The position numbers and the translations under genes are program-made. From an uncultured Lachnospiraceae bacterium (lineage in GTDB: Bacteria; Bacillota; Clostridia; Lachnospirales; Lachnospiraceae), in assembly GCA_910583835.1 (NCBI GenBank), contig CAJTYM010000007.1, positions 36,733 through 100,732 of the forward strand: a DNA stretch of 64,000 nt, in the 5' to 3' direction. Below are positions 61,425 through 64,000 of the stretch, piece by piece (within the stretch, counting starts at the first letter, position 1; each line of letters starts with the position of its first letter). Under the pieces are notes generated by a model. It was not told the origin of the DNA and ran no database searches. It saw only the letters and a program-made list of their open reading frames with translations.

Positions 61425-61436
61425 TTGTGACTTTTG
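61425..61436 (-). repeat. Recombinase-associated repeat A (inverted copy)
   Basis: TTGTGACTTTTG on the plus strand is the exact reverse complement of CAAAAGTCACAA inside repeat B at 61531, about 95 bp away. It lies in the leader region of uvrB. Confidence 0.6.
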
Positions 61437-61530
61437 ATACGATTATTATCAGCCAACAGCCAATTTTATAATTCGTAATGAAATCCTCAAAATAACTGCC
61501 TTTCGGTATGCTTTTACGAATCCCGGAAGG

Positions 61531-61677
61531 CAAAAGTCACAAATTCGATTTTCTAGGACTAAATATCACTTGGCGGCATGAAACAGGATTCATGCGATTA
61601 CCTTGAACATTATAACAAAAAACTTTTCAAATGTATATAGCTTGGAGCAATAAAAAAGTACAAATGTTCGATTTTCT
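61531..61677 (+). repeat. Recombinase-associated direct repeats B and C (att-like region)
   Basis: B (61531-61554) reads CAAAAGTCACAAATTCG then ATTTTCT; C (61653-61677) reads AAAAAGTACAAATGTTCG then ATTTTCT, differing by small indels. A third, inverted partial copy (repeat A) lies at 61425. Such arrays of related sites next to tyrosine recombinase genes are typical of attachment regions. The gap 61410-61723 holds nothing else recognisable except the hairpin at 61644. Confidence 0.5.
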
Positions 61678-61708
61678 GTTTTCCCCATTCGTACTTTTTT
61701 ATTGCCCC
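61644..61708. terminator. 18-bp inverted repeat after the recombinase genes
   Basis: GGAGCAATAAAAAAGTAC (61644-61661) pairs with GTACTTTTTTATTGCCCC (61691-61708) at 17 of 18 positions around a 29-nt loop. It sits 15 bp after the recombinase stop and has T-rich strands in both directions, so it can serve as a bidirectional terminator. It might also be a recombinase site, since repeat C overlaps its left arm. Confidence 0.6.
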
Positions 61709-61723
61709 AAATCTTTTGCATCA

Positions 61724-63016
61724 TCAGGCTGCTCTTAAATATTCCTTAGCCAGAATTTCTATTTCTTCCATATCAGAATAATCGTAATACTCCCCTTTTC
61801 CATTCTTTGGCATGACAGCTTCGATAAATGGCTCTATTGCATACAGACAATCCTCAATAATTTCCTGAGTGTCACCATATATATCCGCTGATATGATTTC
61901 CTTGGAATGCCCCAACATATGCGATATTCCTTTAATGTTAAAATCATTTTTCAGCAGGATTGTCGTGTATGTATTCCGAAGCTGGTGGAAATGGATGTCG
62001 GGCAGCCCCTGCGACTCTAATAACTCTTTATAATATTTTTGATGGTAGCTTTTGCTTCTCGGATTCCCATAAGTCGAACAGCAGATATAATCCAGATCCC
62101 GGAACTCTCGCTTTCTGCGCCTGCGGTTTTTCTCATAAATCCGCCGTTGCTCCAATATAGCTTCAAAAACAAAATCCGGTATGGGCACTTCTCGGTTACT
62201 GGATTCTGTTTTTGTCGGTATCTCCTGTTTTGTCAACATTTTTGGCAAAACATCTTCTGCCCTTGAATTAGGAATTTTCCCTAACTGCCGCTGTATTTTC
62301 AGTGTCCTGTTGATATAATCCACATCGCTGTATTTTAGCCCATTGATTTCACCACGCCTTAATCCCATTAACACTGCAAATAAAACCTGCATATAAATCG
62401 GTGTTTCCTTGCTTGCCTCAATCAACTGCGCTACCTGTGAAATTGTCAATGTCCTCTGTACATCTATCTTCAAAATGCGGTAAGCCTTCTTCTTGACCTT
62501 TTTAGGGAGCATAACCCCCTCTGCACAATTAACCGCTATGATGTTCTTAGCTTTTGCATATTCCATAGCCGTATTCATAACCGTTTTTACAAGCCTTGCC
62601 ACATTTTCGGATTGATCTGCGACTGAATTATACAATTTTCGGATATATCCCTGATTTAATGTAGACATATACATTTTTCCAATTCCCGGAGAAATATAGT
62701 TGTAAACCGCATTTTTATAACTGTTATAAGTATTGTCTGCAATCCGTTTCCTCATGACATCCTCAAGCCAGTATTCCATGAAATCGGCAACCTTAATCTT
62801 CCCATAGACAATATATGTACCATGATGGAGCTGTCCAACCACTTCATCCCTGCCCGCATTCGCTTCTTTTTTGGTTTTAAATCCAGCGTGCTGCTGCGTA
62901 ACAGAAGTATCATCCGCAAATTTTAAAACTACCCGAAATCCATATCCTTTTTTTATTGTGGTAACAGAGTATACTTTGTAATCTACATATTTTTTAAAAT
63001 CAAACTTATTTTCCAT
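61724..63016 (-). CDS. Tyrosine recombinase / integrase (second of a tandem pair)
   Basis: 430 aa from the ATG at 63016, which has GGAGG six bases upstream; the frame runs to 63058, overlapping the preceding gene. An N-terminal Arm-binding-type segment (KKEANAGRDEVVGQLHHGTY), a SAM-like core-binding domain (about 85-175), then the catalytic domain with Arg in GLRRGEINGLKYSDV, HFHQLRNTYTTILL, LGHSKEIISADIY with nucleophile Tyr. All catalytic residues are present. The first base of its start codon is 2 bp after the stop of the other recombinase, so they are co-translated. Confidence 0.92.
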   Translation of the reverse strand: MENKFDFKKYVDYKVYSVTTIKKGYGFRVVLKFADDTSVTQQHAGFKTKKEANAGRDEVVGQLHHGTYIVYGKIKVADFMEYWLEDVMRKRIADNTYNSYKNAVYNYISPGIGKMYMSTLNQGYIRKLYNSVADQSENVARLVKTVMNTAMEYAKAKNIIAVNCAEGVMLPKKVKKKAYRILKIDVQRTLTISQVAQLIEASKETPIYMQVLFAVLMGLRRGEINGLKYSDVDYINRTLKIQRQLGKIPNSRAEDVLPKMLTKQEIPTKTESSNREVPIPDFVFEAILEQRRIYEKNRRRRKREFRDLDYICCSTYGNPRSKSYHQKYYKELLESQGLPDIHFHQLRNTYTTILLKNDFNIKGISHMLGHSKEIISADIYGDTQEIIEDCLYAIEPFIEAVMPKNGKGEYYDYSDMEEIEILAKEYLRAA

Positions 63017-63017
63017 G

Positions 63018-64000
63018 CTATTCCTCCATTCCTGCCTTTTCCGGCGCAAATGTGTCATTCATGAATGCGATAATCTTGTCTTTTTCATCCATAACATCAC
63101 AATAATATTCATAGGTAGTATGAATGGAGCTATGCCCTAACAATCCTGATATCTTAACTAATGGCACTCCACTTTCAATCAAGATAGTCGCAAACATATG
63201 GCGTAACCCATGCACGGTAACTACCGGCAGTCCATTTCGGTTACAAAGCTTTGTTAATGCCTGATTAAAAGAACTTAATGAATGGGGTCTGCCATTATCC
63301 CGGCAGCAGACATATCCATTGTCCTTGTATTTTTCCCCTGCATATTCTTTATCAAGCTGAATTTTCCTCTGCCTGCGCTCCACCTCCTCCATAACAGCTT
63401 TTGGAACCCTTAAAATCCGATAACTGTTTTCTGTTTTGGGTTCACGCTCAATCAGAGAATACTCTTCAATGTTAAAACTTCCACTCAGCTTTGGGTTCGC
63501 TACAATCTGTCGGCTTATCCTGACTGTATTTTTTTCAAAATCAAAGTCGCTGAATTTTAGTCCTAGAATTTCACCTTTTCTCAGCCCACAAAATAACCCT
63601 AACTGTATTTCCAAATACCATGTGCTTTTTGCCCCCGCTTCTAACAGTAATTTTATTTTTTCTTTGCTAAGCACACGGATTTTAGGCTTTTTCCTCTTAT
63701 ATGGCTTTGTTTCTGGAATCGGATTGTAAGTAATGAATCCTTCAAACAATGCGTCTTTCATCGCCAGGCTCAGTAATTCCCGCCCTTTATTTCCTGCCGA
63801 AACACAAATCTTCGATGTTCTTTCCAGCAACGCATCCAAATATTTCACGGTTACATACCGCAACTTAATATCACTCTCTATGCTAGGCAGAAGCAATTCA
63901 TAAAGGATATAAGAGCCAATCATTTTCGTAGTTGTTTCAATTCGCAGGGAATAAATATGTTCAAACCAATACATCAGATAATCCCCAAACATCACATCCC
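63018..64000 (-). CDS. Tyrosine recombinase / integrase, N-terminus cut by the window edge
   Basis: At least 327 codons; the frame stays open to the right edge, so the true start is outside (the GTG at 63995 has no ribosome site). The visible protein begins in the SAM-like core-binding domain (FGDYLMYWFEHIYSLRIETTT). The catalytic domain has Arg in GLRKGEILGLKFSDF, VHGLRHMFATILI and LGHSSIHTTYEYY, complete. It is clearly distinct from the downstream recombinase. Two different recombinases in tandem recall Tn554-like or RIT elements. Confidence 0.9.
   Translation of the reverse strand, partial: DVMFGDYLMYWFEHIYSLRIETTTKMIGSYILYELLLPSIESDIKLRYVTVKYLDALLERTSKICVSAGNKGRELLSLAMKDALFEGFITYNPIPETKPYKRKKPKIRVLSKEKIKLLLEAGAKSTWYLEIQLGLFCGLRKGEILGLKFSDFDFEKNTVRISRQIVANPKLSGSFNIEEYSLIEREPKTENSYRILRVPKAVMEEVERRQRKIQLDKEYAGEKYKDNGYVCCRDNGRPHSLSSFNQALTKLCNRNGLPVVTVHGLRHMFATILIESGVPLVKISGLLGHSSIHTTYEYYCDVMDEKDKIIAFMNDTFAPEKAGMEE

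Overview
The window looks like a chromosomal segment of an anaerobic, motile, low-to-moderate GC Firmicute of class Clostridia, most likely a Lachnospiraceae-type organism. The basis is strong AGGAGG-type ribosome binding sites, cdaA-cdaR-glmM and comF-yvyF gene pairs, mreB/mbl next to the flagellar rod genes flgF and flgG, InlB-type (Listeria-Bacteroides) repeats on secreted proteins, and a large cell-wall polysaccharide locus. The species cannot be named from the sequence. Nearly every gene is on the minus strand; only a hybrid histidine kinase and its response regulator (45.0-48.1 kb) are on the plus strand. I found no rRNA, tRNA or CRISPR array.

Region 1 (1-38.0 kb) is one polysaccharide assembly locus read right to left. 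It holds all four dTDP-L-rhamnose genes (rfbD, rfbB, rfbA, rfbC), a WbaP-type initiating sugar-phosphate transferase, about a dozen GT2 glycosyltransferases including a GlfT2-like galactofuranosyltransferase cut by the left edge, two separate Wzm/Wzt-type ABC exporters (one ATPase with a C-terminal cargo-binding domain, one without), a Wzx-type flippase, polyprenyl-phosphate-sugar synthases (GtrB/DPM1-like) paired with polytopic GT-C-like proteins (GtrII-like, DUF2142, DUF6077-like), and two secreted wall-associated proteins (a transglutaminase-like protein and a DUF5722 glycosidase-like protein with InlB repeats). A 717-aa protein next to the initiating transferase carries an N-terminal methyltransferase and, on my reading, a protein-kinase-like domain. 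That is the architecture of WbdD, the chain-terminating enzyme that works with cargo-binding Wzt exporters in Gram-negative O-antigen systems. This is the most interesting inference in the window.

Region 2 (38.0-44.9 kb) is housekeeping: HPr, GlmM, CdaR, CdaA, two uncharacterised membrane proteins, YvyF and ComF. Region 3 (45.0-48.2 kb) is a 7-TM hybrid sensor kinase plus a stand-alone receiver, closed by two strong hairpins facing recD2. Region 4 (48.2-61.4 kb) has recD2, a FlgJ-like rod protein, flgG, flgF, mreB/mbl, an intergenic stretch with a candidate 47-codon ORF and an opposing small RNA, a flavin-binding lipoprotein co-translated with a chemoreceptor, uvrA and uvrB. Region 5 (61.4-64.0 kb) is the edge of a mobile element: two tandem tyrosine recombinases (one cut by the right edge) next to a cluster of direct and inverted repeats upstream of uvrB.

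A dispersed 44-nt palindromic element occurs three times (6824, 38392, 59367), always just after a stop codon of a minus-strand gene. Its inner stem shows compensatory base changes between copies.
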